Shown: in pieces, positions 1-7,269 of the stretch
Numbering within the stretch: the stretch's first letter is position 1
How the letters are laid out: each line of letters begins with the position of its first letter
IMG/VR virus record: IMGVR_UViG_3300042888_001989
Location: 1-45,584 of that record
Reading direction: 5' to 3' (one strand)
DNA: 45,584 nucleotides
Origin: a virus
The notes under the pieces: generated by a model
What the model was told of the DNA's origin: nothing
The model's input: only the letters and a program-made list of their open reading frames with translations
Databases searched by the model: none
Translations under genes and position numbers: made by a program

Positions 1-60
1 ACATAATGTTGCCAATATATACACTTTATATTTTTTTACAAATTCAATCACATTTTTCAT
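1..60 (-). CDS. Start of a gene cut by the left window edge, unknown function
   Basis: An ATG at 58-60 (minus strand) opens a frame that stays open for 20 codons to the edge of the window. It begins MKNVIEFVKKYKVYIL. A basic stretch followed by hydrophobic residues would suit an N-terminal membrane anchor or signal, but only 20 residues are visible and nothing can be said about function. It lies downstream of the sigma-factor gene and its terminator, in the same direction. A TATTTATT sequence lies 12 bases upstream of the ATG, like the motif seen before several other genes here. It could be a chance open frame. Confidence 0.4.
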   Translation of the reverse strand, partial: MKNVIEFVKKYKVYILATLC

Positions 61-117
61 AATTATTTTTTTAATAAATATAATAATTTTTTATTTTATA
101 GTAAATAGAAAAGATAA

Positions 118-138
118 TGGGGGACAATTTGTCCCCCA
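118..138 (-). terminator. Strong hairpin terminator after the sigma-factor gene
   Basis: A perfect 9-bp stem, TGGGGGACA paired with TGTCCCCCA, closes a 3-base loop. Five consecutive G-C pairs are striking in such AT-rich DNA. On the minus strand the stem is followed by a moderately U-rich stretch (ATTATCTTTTC). It lies about 22 bases after the stop codon of the sigma-factor gene, where an operon end is expected. Confidence 0.8.
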
Positions 139-160
139 GTTGCTATTAACTTTTTATGAT

Positions 161-958
161 TTATATATCAAAAATACCACCTAAATTATTCCTAACTTTT
201 CTAATGGCAGTTTCTTTAATCTGTCTAACCCTTTCTTTGGTTAAACTTACCTCCTCACCTATCATTTCCAATGTCATAGGTTCACCATTAATACCGAAAT
301 AACAATTAATTATTTCAATTTCTCTCTCACTTAAACCATTTAACGCCCTTTTCATTTCATTTTTTCTCAACATTTCTTCCTCATCCTCCATTTGATCTGG
401 ACGAGTAAATGTTTTATCCTCAACTAATGTTAATAACTCATCACCATCTTCATTTATAGTCGTATTTAGTGAAGTACATGATGGTATATGTATCTGTTCC
501 ACTTCATCATCATATGGAGCCCTTTGATTTTCTTTTTCAAAAATATCGGTTTCCTTTCTGATTTTAGAAAGTTTATTAATAACACTACCAGGTAATCTTA
601 CTGTTCTTGAATTATCATTCAACGACTGCATTATAGATTGTTTAATCCACCATACTGCATATGTGTTAAATCTAAATCCTTTAGTATGATCGAATTTTTT
701 TGCTGCAGTAATTAAACCATAGTTACCCTCCGATATTAAATCTGCTGCAGCCAATCCTTGATTCTGATACTCCTTAGCAATTTTAATTACAAATCTAAGA
801 TTCGCCTTTACTAATTCGTCTAACGCTTTGTTATCCCCATTCTGAATTCTTTTTGCCAATTCCACCTCTTTTTCAGCAGTAATTACTTCAGATTTCCTGA
901 CATCTCTCATGTACAGGCTTATACAATCCTCATTTGGATTTAGATACTTGTTTGACAT
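161..958 (-). CDS. RpoD-like RNA polymerase sigma factor (sigma-70 family)
   Basis: This 265-aa protein would direct RNA polymerase to a chosen set of promoters. It follows the primary sigma layout. Region 1.2 is near residues 12-40 (ITAEKEVELAKRIQNGD). Region 2 is near 46-112, with DLISEGNYGLITAAKKFD and the promoter-opening and -10-binding segment FNTYAVWWIKQSIMQSL. A shortened, diverged region 3 follows. Region 4 is near 205-262, with the helix-turn-helix MTLEMIGEEVSLTKERVRQI. It resembles the short Bacteroidota RpoD (about 285 aa) far more than T4 gp55, the minimal late sigma factor. T4 gene 55 lies upstream of genes 47 and 46; here the sigma gene also sits beside them, so it probably plays the late-sigma role (inference). 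It follows the UVR-motif gene after a 4-base gap, probably on one transcript from the promoter at 1491-1521. Confidence 0.95.
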   Translation of the reverse strand: MSNKYLNPNEDCISLYMRDVRKSEVITAEKEVELAKRIQNGDNKALDELVKANLRFVIKIAKEYQNQGLAAADLISEGNYGLITAAKKFDHTKGFRFNTYAVWWIKQSIMQSLNDNSRTVRLPGSVINKLSKIRKETDIFEKENQRAPYDDEVEQIHIPSCTSLNTTINEDGDELLTLVEDKTFTRPDQMEDEEEMLRKNEMKRALNGLSEREIEIINCYFGINGEPMTLEMIGEEVSLTKERVRQIKETAIRKVRNNLGGIFDI

Positions 959-962
959 ATAT

Positions 963-1439
963 TTATTTTTGTTTTTTATTTATTAAGTCTCTTAATTTGG
1001 CTGCAGTTTCATAATCTTCATTTTCTAATGCCTCATTAAGTAGTTCTTCGTCACTCTTATTAGATGATTTTTCTGTAGTATCAAATTTACCACTAAAAAT
1101 TTTTTCTTTAACTTGTTTTAATGATTCCTCAATCAGATTATATGGTGTCTTACTGTTATCTATCTCACCACCAAATAAAGCCATCTGAAATTCTTTATTT
1201 GCAATACTAGCAGAATAAAACCCTAATGTCATCTCAAAGATTATAAAGGATCGTTCATTCATCTTTAATAGTTCTTCTAATTCTGCAATTGAAAATGCAG
1301 TTTGGAATGTCGCTATTATTAATCCTTCACCACTAACAAAGTTAACACTACTTTCAGATAAAACAGTTAAATCTTCTTTAAGACCGTTAACGTCCCCCAT
1401 TCCAATTAAACATACCTTTTTTAAAAATGTACTCTCCAT
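963..1439 (-). CDS. Unknown protein with C-terminal UVR-like motif, co-transcribed with sigma factor
   Basis: The protein has 158 residues. Residues about 1-105 look like a compact alpha/beta domain that I do not recognise (VCLIGMGDVNGL near the start, SFIIFEMTLGFYSASIA in the middle). A polar, Ser/Lys-rich linker follows. The last 30 residues (ELLNEALENEDYETAAKLRD) match the pattern of the UVR motif, the helical hairpin of UvrB/UvrC that also occurs in Clp-associated adaptor proteins and mediates protein contacts. The gene lies 4 bases upstream of the sigma-factor gene and directly downstream of a host-type promoter. It could be a partner or regulator of the sigma factor, but only gene position supports that. 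Confidence 0.75.
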   Translation of the reverse strand: MESTFLKKVCLIGMGDVNGLKEDLTVLSESSVNFVSGEGLIIATFQTAFSIAELEELLKMNERSFIIFEMTLGFYSASIANKEFQMALFGGEIDNSKTPYNLIEESLKQVKEKIFSGKFDTTEKSSNKSDEELLNEALENEDYETAAKLRDLINKKQK

Positions 1440-1449
1440 ATTATTTTAT

Positions 1450-1457
1450 TATAAATA
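1450..1457 (-). promoter_or_regulatory. TATTTATA motif upstream of the UVR-motif gene
   Basis: The coding strand reads TATTTATA 10 bases before the ATG at 1439. The same 8-mer occurs 5-8 bases before three other start codons (15893, 25767, 35718). It may be a late-promoter element or a translation-initiation feature; in AT-rich DNA some copies could be chance. Confidence 0.3.
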
Positions 1458-1490
1458 CCCCCAAAAATCGTTCTTTTTTTATTGTTGTGA

Positions 1491-1521
1491 CAAAGATAGT
1501 AAAAATTAATTAATCTGCAAA
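1491..1521 (-). promoter_or_regulatory. Bacteroidota-type promoter for the UVR-motif/sigma operon
   Basis: On the minus strand TTTG (1521-1518) is followed by 19 bases and then TATCTTTG (1498-1491). This matches the Bacteroidota vegetative consensus of a -33 TTG and a -7 TAnnTTTG. Transcription would begin near 1485, leaving a leader of about 45 bases before the ATG at 1439. The -33 element lies inside the last codons of the gp46 gene. Confidence 0.75.
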
Positions 1522-3881
1522 GAAGAAATGTCATTATTTTTTTCAACAGTGATAATTTTGTCTGCCCAATCTTGTACTATTGGGTTATGACTAATCAAAA
1601 ATATGATTTCGTACATCTTCTTAATCTTATCAAAAAATATCTTCACTTGATCTAAATTAGTATTTGCAACCTTACCTAATACCTCATCAAACACTATCAC
1701 ATTTGGTTTTGGTAATGTGGATATTCTACCTAAAACACTTCTTAACGCCAATGACGCTAATGTGGTTTCTAACCCAGATCCCGTTCTAAGTTTCTTAATG
1801 ATGTCATTCTTAATTAGAATAAAGTCTACTTCATTTTTATCATTAATCTCCAATTGTATTTCAAAATCACAAACTTCGTCTAACAATCTATTAAGTTCGT
1901 GATTAATGATTGGTATAACTGATGATAGAACTAATTTAGAAATACCATTTTTACCTATCATTCTATTATATACTTCAAAAATCTTAAGTACTACCTCCTC
2001 TTTATTTATCTGTTCAATTAAAGAGTTGTTTTCGACAATCTTCTCTTCCTTATTCTTTATATCATTATCATTGTTTTGAATGTTGGATTTGATACCGTCT
2101 TTTTCTAACTCTAACGTTTCAATTAACTGATTATAACCTAGAATTTTACTTTCTAACTTTCTATTTTCTTCAATGAAATCAAAGTTTCTTTCATAGTCTT
2201 TAAGTAGGGATGTTTTTTCTCTGTAATCAACTCTCATTCTATCGATTTCAATTTCAGTTTTATCTTTAGACATACTTAATTTATCGTACAAATCAGAATT
2301 CTTTTTTTCTCCACTAATTTTAGTTAGTTTGTCACAAATCTTTTCTATTTTTGTGACAATAGTCTTTAATTCCTTTTCTTTAACTTTTAAAAGTTTTTCA
2401 TTGTCTTTGATTTCTGAACTATGATCAACCTCATCTAAAGCCCTTTTACAGGTAGGGCAGATTTCCCCCTCTTTTAAATCTTTAATTAGTTTCTCTATTG
2501 TTTTTATGGAAGACTCAATACCATTCTTTTCCACCAATAAAGTTTTTTCTTCTGTACGATATTCTTCATGTACATCCTCATCATATGAAAATTTAGGTAT
2601 AACTTTTATTTGTCCAGTTATATCATCTAATGTTTCTTTAAGTGTTACACCCTTTTTAGTTAGTACGTCTATTTCTTTTTTTAACGTATCAGGATTTACT
2701 TTCTTAATTTCATCATCAATACTATATCTTTTACCTAATAAGTCCTCCTTCTTAGTCTTAGCCGTATTTATTTTTTCTAAAACCTCACTTAACTTTTTAT
2801 CGTTTTCTTTATTCGAAATCCTATTGTCACTAATATTTCTTTTATATTCTTCAATATCTATTTCTAATTGTTTAGTGTTAAATAGATTTGATTTCATTTT
2901 ACTTTTGAATTCTGACATCAACCCTTTATTGATTTCTTCCTTCTTCTCAATAATTTCTAAACCAATAAACTTAGTCAGTAACCTACCTCTTTGGGTGGGT
3001 TTAGTTTCCATAAGATCCTCTAAATTTTTTGAGGTGGCAACAATAGTCAACATAAAGTCATCATAAGAACCTATAGTATCTTCAATTAACTTATCTGTTT
3101 CTCTCCTCTGTTCACCTTCCAAATTTTCTTTGGTTCCGTCTGACAACATCTTATAAAACTCTAAAGATGTAGAGACTTTGTATTCACCGTTCTTAGATAA
3201 TTTTCTATTAAGTGTACGTTCAATTACATATTCATCACCATCTATTTCAATATGCCCTCCAACCAATACATCGTCTTTATTTGAGAAAGTGTTAAACACT
3301 TCGTTATTAACTTCAGTTTTAGTTGTCTTACCAAAAAATAAAAATAACAATGAATCAATTGTAAAAATTGTTTTACCACCTTGATTCGCAGGTATTGAGT
3401 TTACTACTGTTAACCCATCTAAATTTTTGTATTCAACCTCATTATTTTCACCAAAAGAAAGAAAATTATTTAACCATAACTTTTTAATACTCCATCTTCT
3501 ATATCTAATATCCTCTTCTTCGTTATTGATGAGGATTTCATTTATCTTATCATCTAACCTACAAAGTCTTTCATAGTCAACCGTAACTTCATTCAACTTC
3601 AACCACTCCACAAATAACCCCCTTTGGTAGGCAGTATCCATAATGTTATCAATTAACCCCTCACTAATATCTATTACTTTACCAGCACTATTTTTTAGAA
3701 TAGGTATGAAGTTTATTTTAATTGCAGATTTGTGTACACCATATTTTTCTGAGAAATATGTTTTTACCCTATTAACAGTTTCTATTGACCTATTTTCAGG
3801 ATAGTCTTGCCAATCAACTCTAATTTGTGCCTTTTCAGGAACATCAATTAATTTTTTTGTTTTTTCTATTGTATTTTCCAT
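1506..3881 (-). CDS. 46: gp46-like recombination nuclease subunit (SbcC/Rad50-type SMC ATPase)
   Basis: This 791-aa protein is the ATPase partner of gp47 in the nuclease complex that processes DNA ends for recombination-dependent replication. The SMC head begins near residue 130 (WLNNFLSFG). A P-loop follows near 163-170, then long coiled-coil arms interrupted by a CPTC zinc hook near residue 473. The C-terminal half-head carries a signature-like GSGLETTLASLALR and a Walker B segment NVIVFDEVLG near 725-735. Two features are unusual. The P-loop reads PANQGGKT, with proline where the first glycycine of GxxxxGK[ST] is expected, and the signature reads SGLE instead of SGGE. There is also an N-terminal extension of about 130 residues before the usual start of the fold. 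The gene ends an operon with the coiled-coil gene and gp47. Confidence 0.93.
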   Translation of the reverse strand: MENTIEKTKKLIDVPEKAQIRVDWQDYPENRSIETVNRVKTYFSEKYGVHKSAIKINFIPILKNSAGKVIDISEGLIDNIMDTAYQRGLFVEWLKLNEVTVDYERLCRLDDKINEILINNEEEDIRYRRWSIKKLWLNNFLSFGENNEVEYKNLDGLTVVNSIPANQGGKTIFTIDSLLFLFFGKTTKTEVNNEVFNTFSNKDDVLVGGHIEIDGDEYVIERTLNRKLSKNGEYKVSTSLEFYKMLSDGTKENLEGEQRRETDKLIEDTIGSYDDFMLTIVATSKNLEDLMETKPTQRGRLLTKFIGLEIIEKKEEINKGLMSEFKSKMKSNLFNTKQLEIDIEEYKRNISDNRISNKENDKKLSEVLEKINTAKTKKEDLLGKRYSIDDEIKKVNPDTLKKEIDVLTKKGVTLKETLDDITGQIKVIPKFSYDEDVHEEYRTEEKTLLVEKNGIESSIKTIEKLIKDLKEGEICPTCKRALDEVDHSSEIKDNEKLLKVKEKELKTIVTKIEKICDKLTKISGEKKNSDLYDKLSMSKDKTEIEIDRMRVDYREKTSLLKDYERNFDFIEENRKLESKILGYNQLIETLELEKDGIKSNIQNNDNDIKNKEEKIVENNSLIEQINKEEVVLKIFEVYNRMIGKNGISKLVLSSVIPIINHELNRLLDEVCDFEIQLEINDKNEVDFILIKNDIIKKLRTGSGLETTLASLALRSVLGRISTLPKPNVIVFDEVLGKVANTNLDQVKIFFDKIKKMYEIIFLISHNPIVQDWADKIITVEKNNDISSLQIN

Positions 3882-3884
3882 AAA

Positions 3885-4412
3885 TTATTTTTTTAATATA
3901 TTAGATCCAAACCAACCACCTTTTTTTTCTTCCCCATAAAAATCAGTTTCTTTTTTAGGTTTTTTCTTTTCAGATTCTAATTCTGATTTAAGTTTTTCTA
4001 TTTCATTATCCTTTAAAGATAACTTATCATGGAAAATATTTTCCATTTCACCCACTTTAGTGGAAAATTTTTGTAACTCAGACTCACTTTCTCTTAGTTT
4101 AGTGGAAAATTCTTTATTCTCGTTCTCCAACTGTTCGATTTTTCCGAACAGTTCATTCTCACTTGTTTTATCACTAATATATTCTACTTTTGTGACAATT
4201 TTTTCAACTGGTACCTCTCTAATTACCTCAACAACTTTTTCAACTATTTTTTCTACTTCTTTGACTTCAATCGCCCCTAAAGGTGTTGCACCAAATTTTT
4301 CGACACTATAACCTTGTCGAATCATCTTAATAATAAATTCATCTATATTAGAAATGTCATTCAGACGACAATATTCCCATATTTCATCTTTTAATTTTTT
4401 AGGCACTTCCAT
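3885..4412 (-). CDS. Coiled-coil protein encoded between gp46 and gp47
   Basis: The protein has 175 residues. It begins with a short helical domain (residues 1-40, KLKDEIWEYCRLNDIS, then MIRQGYSVEKFG). Next comes a Val/Glu-rich stretch with near-repeats of VEKIVEKVVEVIREV (about 50-75), and then a long heptad-like coiled coil (about 82-150). The tail is basic and glycine-containing (KKGGWFGSNILKK). Its ATG overlaps the stop of gp47 by one base, and gp46 starts 3 bases after its own stop, so the three are almost certainly translated from one message. The tight coupling suggests an accessory subunit or tether for the gp46/47 nuclease, but no known family is recognised. Confidence 0.8.
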   Translation of the reverse strand: MEVPKKLKDEIWEYCRLNDISNIDEFIIKMIRQGYSVEKFGATPLGAIEVKEVEKIVEKVVEVIREVPVEKIVTKVEYISDKTSENELFGKIEQLENENKEFSTKLRESESELQKFSTKVGEMENIFHDKLSLKDNEIEKLKSELESEKKKPKKETDFYGEEKKGGWFGSNILKK

Positions 4413-5233
4413 TATGAATTTGTTAAATATTCTCTTTCATTATCAATATCTTCCAATGAATTTATTTTAAAAACATAATAACCGTAATCAGTTTTTATAT
4501 CGTGTTCGGTATAGTCTAAATGTTCTACATCCCAAACAAGGTATCCGTGACCACTAACTCTTTCCCCAAAATCTTGTTGTATCAAACTACCACAATATGT
4601 TATATTACTACCTCTTCTCACAAAATTTTGTCTGTGGTGAATGTCTCCCATCAGTACTGCATCACAACCATCGAATTGTTCTAATTGTGTGTGATCCTCA
4701 AATTCAAAACCTACTGAAGTAATTGCCCCATTAACTGGTGCATGAAATAACCCAATGTATTTTTTATCTTTACCGTATTGTTTCTTAGCCTCTTTAATGT
4801 TTGGTTGGGCGTTCTCTTCAAAAATAGAATAAACACACCACACTATATTTTCATCTAAATAACACTTGCTTTCTTTGAAGTACGAAACGTGTTCACTGAA
4901 TGTTCTTTTTTCTATAACGGGTGTAAGGGAATCTACTCTCTCCTTATTATTTTCTAATAAATCGTGATTACCCGCAATAACTATTACTGGGCAAAGTTTA
5001 GTACACTCATCCAAAAACCAAGTAACTAATACAGATAACTCGTTTGATATTGTGATTTTTTGATGAACTATGTCACCTGCAATTACAATTCTAGCCTCAT
5101 TATGTTTTAAATTATTTTCTTTTATGTAGTTAGAAACTTCTTCTAAAAATTTTTGACAGACTATCTCTGACTCATCCAATCTTTTATACGTCCTAAAGTG
5201 TAAGTCCGCAATATGGAATAACTTTTTTACCAT
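4412..5233 (-). CDS. 47: gp47-like recombination nuclease subunit (SbcD/Mre11-type phosphoesterase)
   Basis: This 273-aa metallophosphoesterase would be the nuclease half of the gp46/47 complex. All the family metal-binding motifs are visible: DxH at D10/H12 (IADLHFRT), GDxxH near residue 52 (IAGDIVHQ), GNHD near residue 86 (VIAGNHDLL), a later LFHAPVNG, and MGDIHH near 195. It is shorter than T4 gp47 (339 aa), mainly in the C-terminal region that normally caps the active site and binds gp46. The bacterial-type promoter at 5238-5268 lies directly upstream, so the transcript would have almost no leader. The downstream coiled-coil gene overlaps its stop codon. Confidence 0.94.
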   Translation of the reverse strand: MVKKLFHIADLHFRTYKRLDESEIVCQKFLEEVSNYIKENNLKHNEARIVIAGDIVHQKITISNELSVLVTWFLDECTKLCPVIVIAGNHDLLENNKERVDSLTPVIEKRTFSEHVSYFKESKCYLDENIVWCVYSIFEENAQPNIKEAKKQYGKDKKYIGLFHAPVNGAITSVGFEFEDHTQLEQFDGCDAVLMGDIHHRQNFVRRGSNITYCGSLIQQDFGERVSGHGYLVWDVEHLDYTEHDIKTDYGYYVFKINSLEDIDNEREYLTNS

Positions 5234-5237
5234 TTTA

Positions 5238-5268
5238 CAAATATAATATATTTTTTTATTATTTCAAA
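5238..5268 (-). promoter_or_regulatory. Bacteroidota-type promoter for the gp47/coiled-coil/gp46 operon
   Basis: On the minus strand TTTG (5268-5265) is followed by 19 bases and TATATTTG (5245-5238), an exact fit to the TTG / TAnnTTTG pattern. The start of transcription would fall near 5232, at or within a few bases of the ATG at 5233, so the message would be nearly leaderless. Confidence 0.75.
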
Positions 5269-5271
5269 GAG

Positions 5272-6183
5272 TTAGTTGAAGAATGTTCTGTTGGTTTTTA
5301 ACACCTCAAACATATTATCAACATGATGGGAAAAGTCATCACAATTTATTACTTTATAGTTATCATTTTCCTCATTGAACCATACTAAGTGACAACTTCC
5401 AATTTTTAGATTAGTATTACGTTCAATTATTTTCTTATATATAGATAACTGCAATGAATATGTATTAAACTCACATTCATCTAACATCCAAAGACAGTCC
5501 TTCATTTTATTACCGAAGTCATTCTTCATTCTAAGAGTGGTGTTAGTTTTCCAATCCCATATCTGTAAACACTGATACCTTTCGTTCCAAAATAATTGAT
5601 CCACCATTCCACATAACATTAAATCACTATCACCCACCACTAACTCAGACTTAACAGGAATTAATTTACCCTTAATAATAGTATCTTCGTAAAAATTATG
5701 AAAATGTCCCTTCATAACTTCAAATGTATCTTTAATTTCATCAAATTTTAAACCTTCTGGACTAAACTGAGGGTATGGTTTTATTTTATTACTCAAATAG
5801 TTTTCAATATAGTCGTGTAATGTAGAACCCTCATAAGTGGCATGATGATTTTTATATTTCCATAGTTTATCTATGTCTGATTCAGTAACCCATTCGGATT
5901 CAGGTTTTGGTTTTGAGTAGTCTGGTCTACCGTAAGGGTCATCTTCCATCGGAAGGAAGTTCTGTTTGTGGGCATATTTATCTGCCATACTTTTGGCTTC
6001 ATATATATGTCCCTGTCTCTCTGCCCATTTATCAGCCTTACCTACATTATCTTCAAAATGATGTTCAAATTTACCAATAAACCCAGTACACGATAGTGTT
6101 TGTATACCATCAATGTAATATTTATGGGGTTCATCATAGTATTTTATATGATTAAATTTAGATAATTCCTTAATTATATCCAT
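5272..6183 (-). CDS. PD-(D/E)XK superfamily nuclease
   Basis: The protein has 303 residues from the ATG at 6183 (MDIIKELSKF). A TTG further upstream at 6207 would add 8 residues but lies inside the likely promoter. Motifs of the RecB/Cas4-like PD-(D/E)XK fold appear in order: GSTLHDYIENYL near residue 121 (the helix with a conserved His), SELVVGDSDLMLCGMVDQL near 190 (the acidic residue), QIWDWKTNT near 209 (the D-x-K catalytic pair) and SLQLSIYKKII near 240 (the Q-x-x-x-Y helix). It probably cuts or trims DNA. Proximity to gp46/47 suggests recombination or host DNA breakdown (inference). It is separated by 38 bases from the gp47 gene and divergent from the gene at 6239. Confidence 0.85.
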   Translation of the reverse strand: MDIIKELSKFNHIKYYDEPHKYYIDGIQTLSCTGFIGKFEHHFEDNVGKADKWAERQGHIYEAKSMADKYAHKQNFLPMEDDPYGRPDYSKPKPESEWVTESDIDKLWKYKNHHATYEGSTLHDYIENYLSNKIKPYPQFSPEGLKFDEIKDTFEVMKGHFHNFYEDTIIKGKLIPVKSELVVGDSDLMLCGMVDQLFWNERYQCLQIWDWKTNTTLRMKNDFGNKMKDCLWMLDECEFNTYSLQLSIYKKIIERNTNLKIGSCHLVWFNEENDNYKVINCDDFSHHVDNMFEVLKTNRTFFN

Positions 6184-6204
6184 TAGCGTAATATTTATTA
6201 TTAA

Positions 6205-6236
6205 CAATTATAGTAAAAATTAATTAAAAAGACAAA
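6205..6236 (-). promoter_or_regulatory. Weak Bacteroidota-like promoter for the nuclease gene
   Basis: On the minus strand TTTG (6236-6233) is followed by 20 bases and TATAATTG (6212-6205). The -7 element differs from TAnnTTTG at one position. The placement, about 22 bases before the ATG at 6183, and the spacing fit the three perfect copies found before other minus-strand genes. Confidence 0.45.
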
Positions 6237-6238
6237 TT

Positions 6239-6688
6239 ATGAGTAATGTATCAGATGATTATTTAAAGAAAATTTTTAAAATAATATATAAGTTCGCTAA
6301 ATCAGAATTTCCTAGAATAGAAGTTTCTTGGTTATTTGATGATGCGTCGGTTTATGAAGATATTTTTATGTTCATACAGGACAAATTATCTCATAGTGAT
6401 TCAGAAGAAGTAGACTTTATATACGCCAGTTTTAGTCGCAATTGGGAAATGTATGGAAGTTCGTTTCCAGAAATATATGGTGAAGTTGTTAGACCTAAAT
6501 TAACTATGTATGAAGGTAGAAAAACTTATGGTGCAACAGTTGTATATAACGAGTTTTACCATCAAAGTACATATTTACCAGTGATGTTGGAATATATGAT
6601 AAATGAATTTCAAATAGATGAAGATCATGTAGATACAGATATACGAGATACTTGGGATCACGAAATAAGTGTAGAAGAGAAAAAATAG
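6239..6688 (+). CDS. Unknown protein, first gene of a plus-strand pair
   Basis: This 149-aa, acidic protein begins MSNVSDDYLKKIFKIIYKFAK. It shows alternating helical and strand-like segments (PRIEVSWLFDDASVYEDIFM, VVYNEFYHQSTYLPVMLEYM) and ends with an acidic tail rich in D/E. There is no signal peptide, membrane segment or motif I can name. It is divergent from the PD-(D/E)XK nuclease gene. It is followed after 2 bases by the ParB-like gene on the same strand, so the two probably share a transcript. No clear TAnnTTTG promoter was found in the 50 bases upstream. Confidence 0.75.
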   Translation: MSNVSDDYLKKIFKIIYKFAKSEFPRIEVSWLFDDASVYEDIFMFIQDKLSHSDSEEVDFIYASFSRNWEMYGSSFPEIYGEVVRPKLTMYEGRKTYGATVVYNEFYHQSTYLPVMLEYMINEFQIDEDHVDTDIRDTWDHEISVEEKK

Positions 6689-6690
6689 TT

Positions 6691-7269
6691 ATGAAGTTTT
6701 CAGATATATTAAAAGAAGGTATACCAATTTATGGTGAGTATGAATCTAATATTAATAAAAAAATGTTAGAAAGACTGAAAAGTTATTATAAAAATACTCC
6801 CGAATATATATTAAATGATATTTTTAATACCAATATCAAACAACATACTAATGATATTGAAAAAAATTATTATAATGATCCTGCACTATTTTTGGCTAGG
6901 TTTGATGGTGGTTACTGGGATAGTTTCTTAAAAGGTCCTTGGAACTTAGAGATTATAAATGTTAACCCTGAGGACTTTGACGATAATACCGTAAACGCAT
7001 TTTTAGAAAGAGACTTCGGTAATATAGATTCTTATTTAGTCCCTAAAGATGAAGAAAGAACTTCAACACAACGAAGGCTCGCCAAATCTACTGGTATGAA
7101 CGAGCCTGTCATTGTGGAAAGAAAACCTAATGGTAAATACGAACTTATAGAAGGTTGGCATCGTACTATGTCCATATTACTATTAGGTAATAACGGTGAA
7201 GACTTAAAAAACTGGAATAAAGTTAAAATTAGAGCCTTCGTAAGAGATATCTATAAAAAACCTTATTAA
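6691..7269 (+). CDS. ParB/sulfiredoxin-like fold protein
   Basis: The protein has 192 residues from the ATG at 6691 (MKFSDILKEG). An upstream TTG at 6652 is rejected because it lies within the preceding gene, and the ATG follows that gene's stop by 2 bases after an A/G-rich stretch. Near residues 125-160 the pattern NEPVIVERKPNGKYELIEG then WHRTMSILL matches the core of the ParB/Srx superfamily: a strand giving the preferred value, a turn, then the GxxR helix. Phage members of this superfamily include DNA-binding, nuclease and ATP-using enzymes, so the activity is open. The N-terminal 110 residues are not recognised. Its last 4 bases overlap the end of the convergent cREC gene. Confidence 0.7.
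   Translation: MKFSDILKEGIPIYGEYESNINKKMLERLKSYYKNTPEYILNDIFNTNIKQHTNDIEKNYYNDPALFLARFDGGYWDSFLKGPWNLEIINVNPEDFDDNTVNAFLERDFGNIDSYLVPKDEERTSTQRRLAKSTGMNEPVIVERKPNGKYELIEGWHRTMSILLLGNNGEDLKNWNKVKIRAFVRDIYKKPY

Noticed and set aside
2506-3066. Open frame of 186 codons on the plus strand, opposite the coiled-coil part of gp46
   Set aside because: The translation is dominated by Ser, Leu, Phe and Ile, as expected for the reverse strand of a Lys/Glu-rich coiled coil. The minus-strand gene is certain from its motifs.
4060-4311. Plus-strand open frame opposite the coiled-coil gene between gp46 and gp47
   Set aside because: A low-complexity Ser/Thr/Phe product, explained as the antisense of a repetitive coiled-coil gene; no promoter lies near it.
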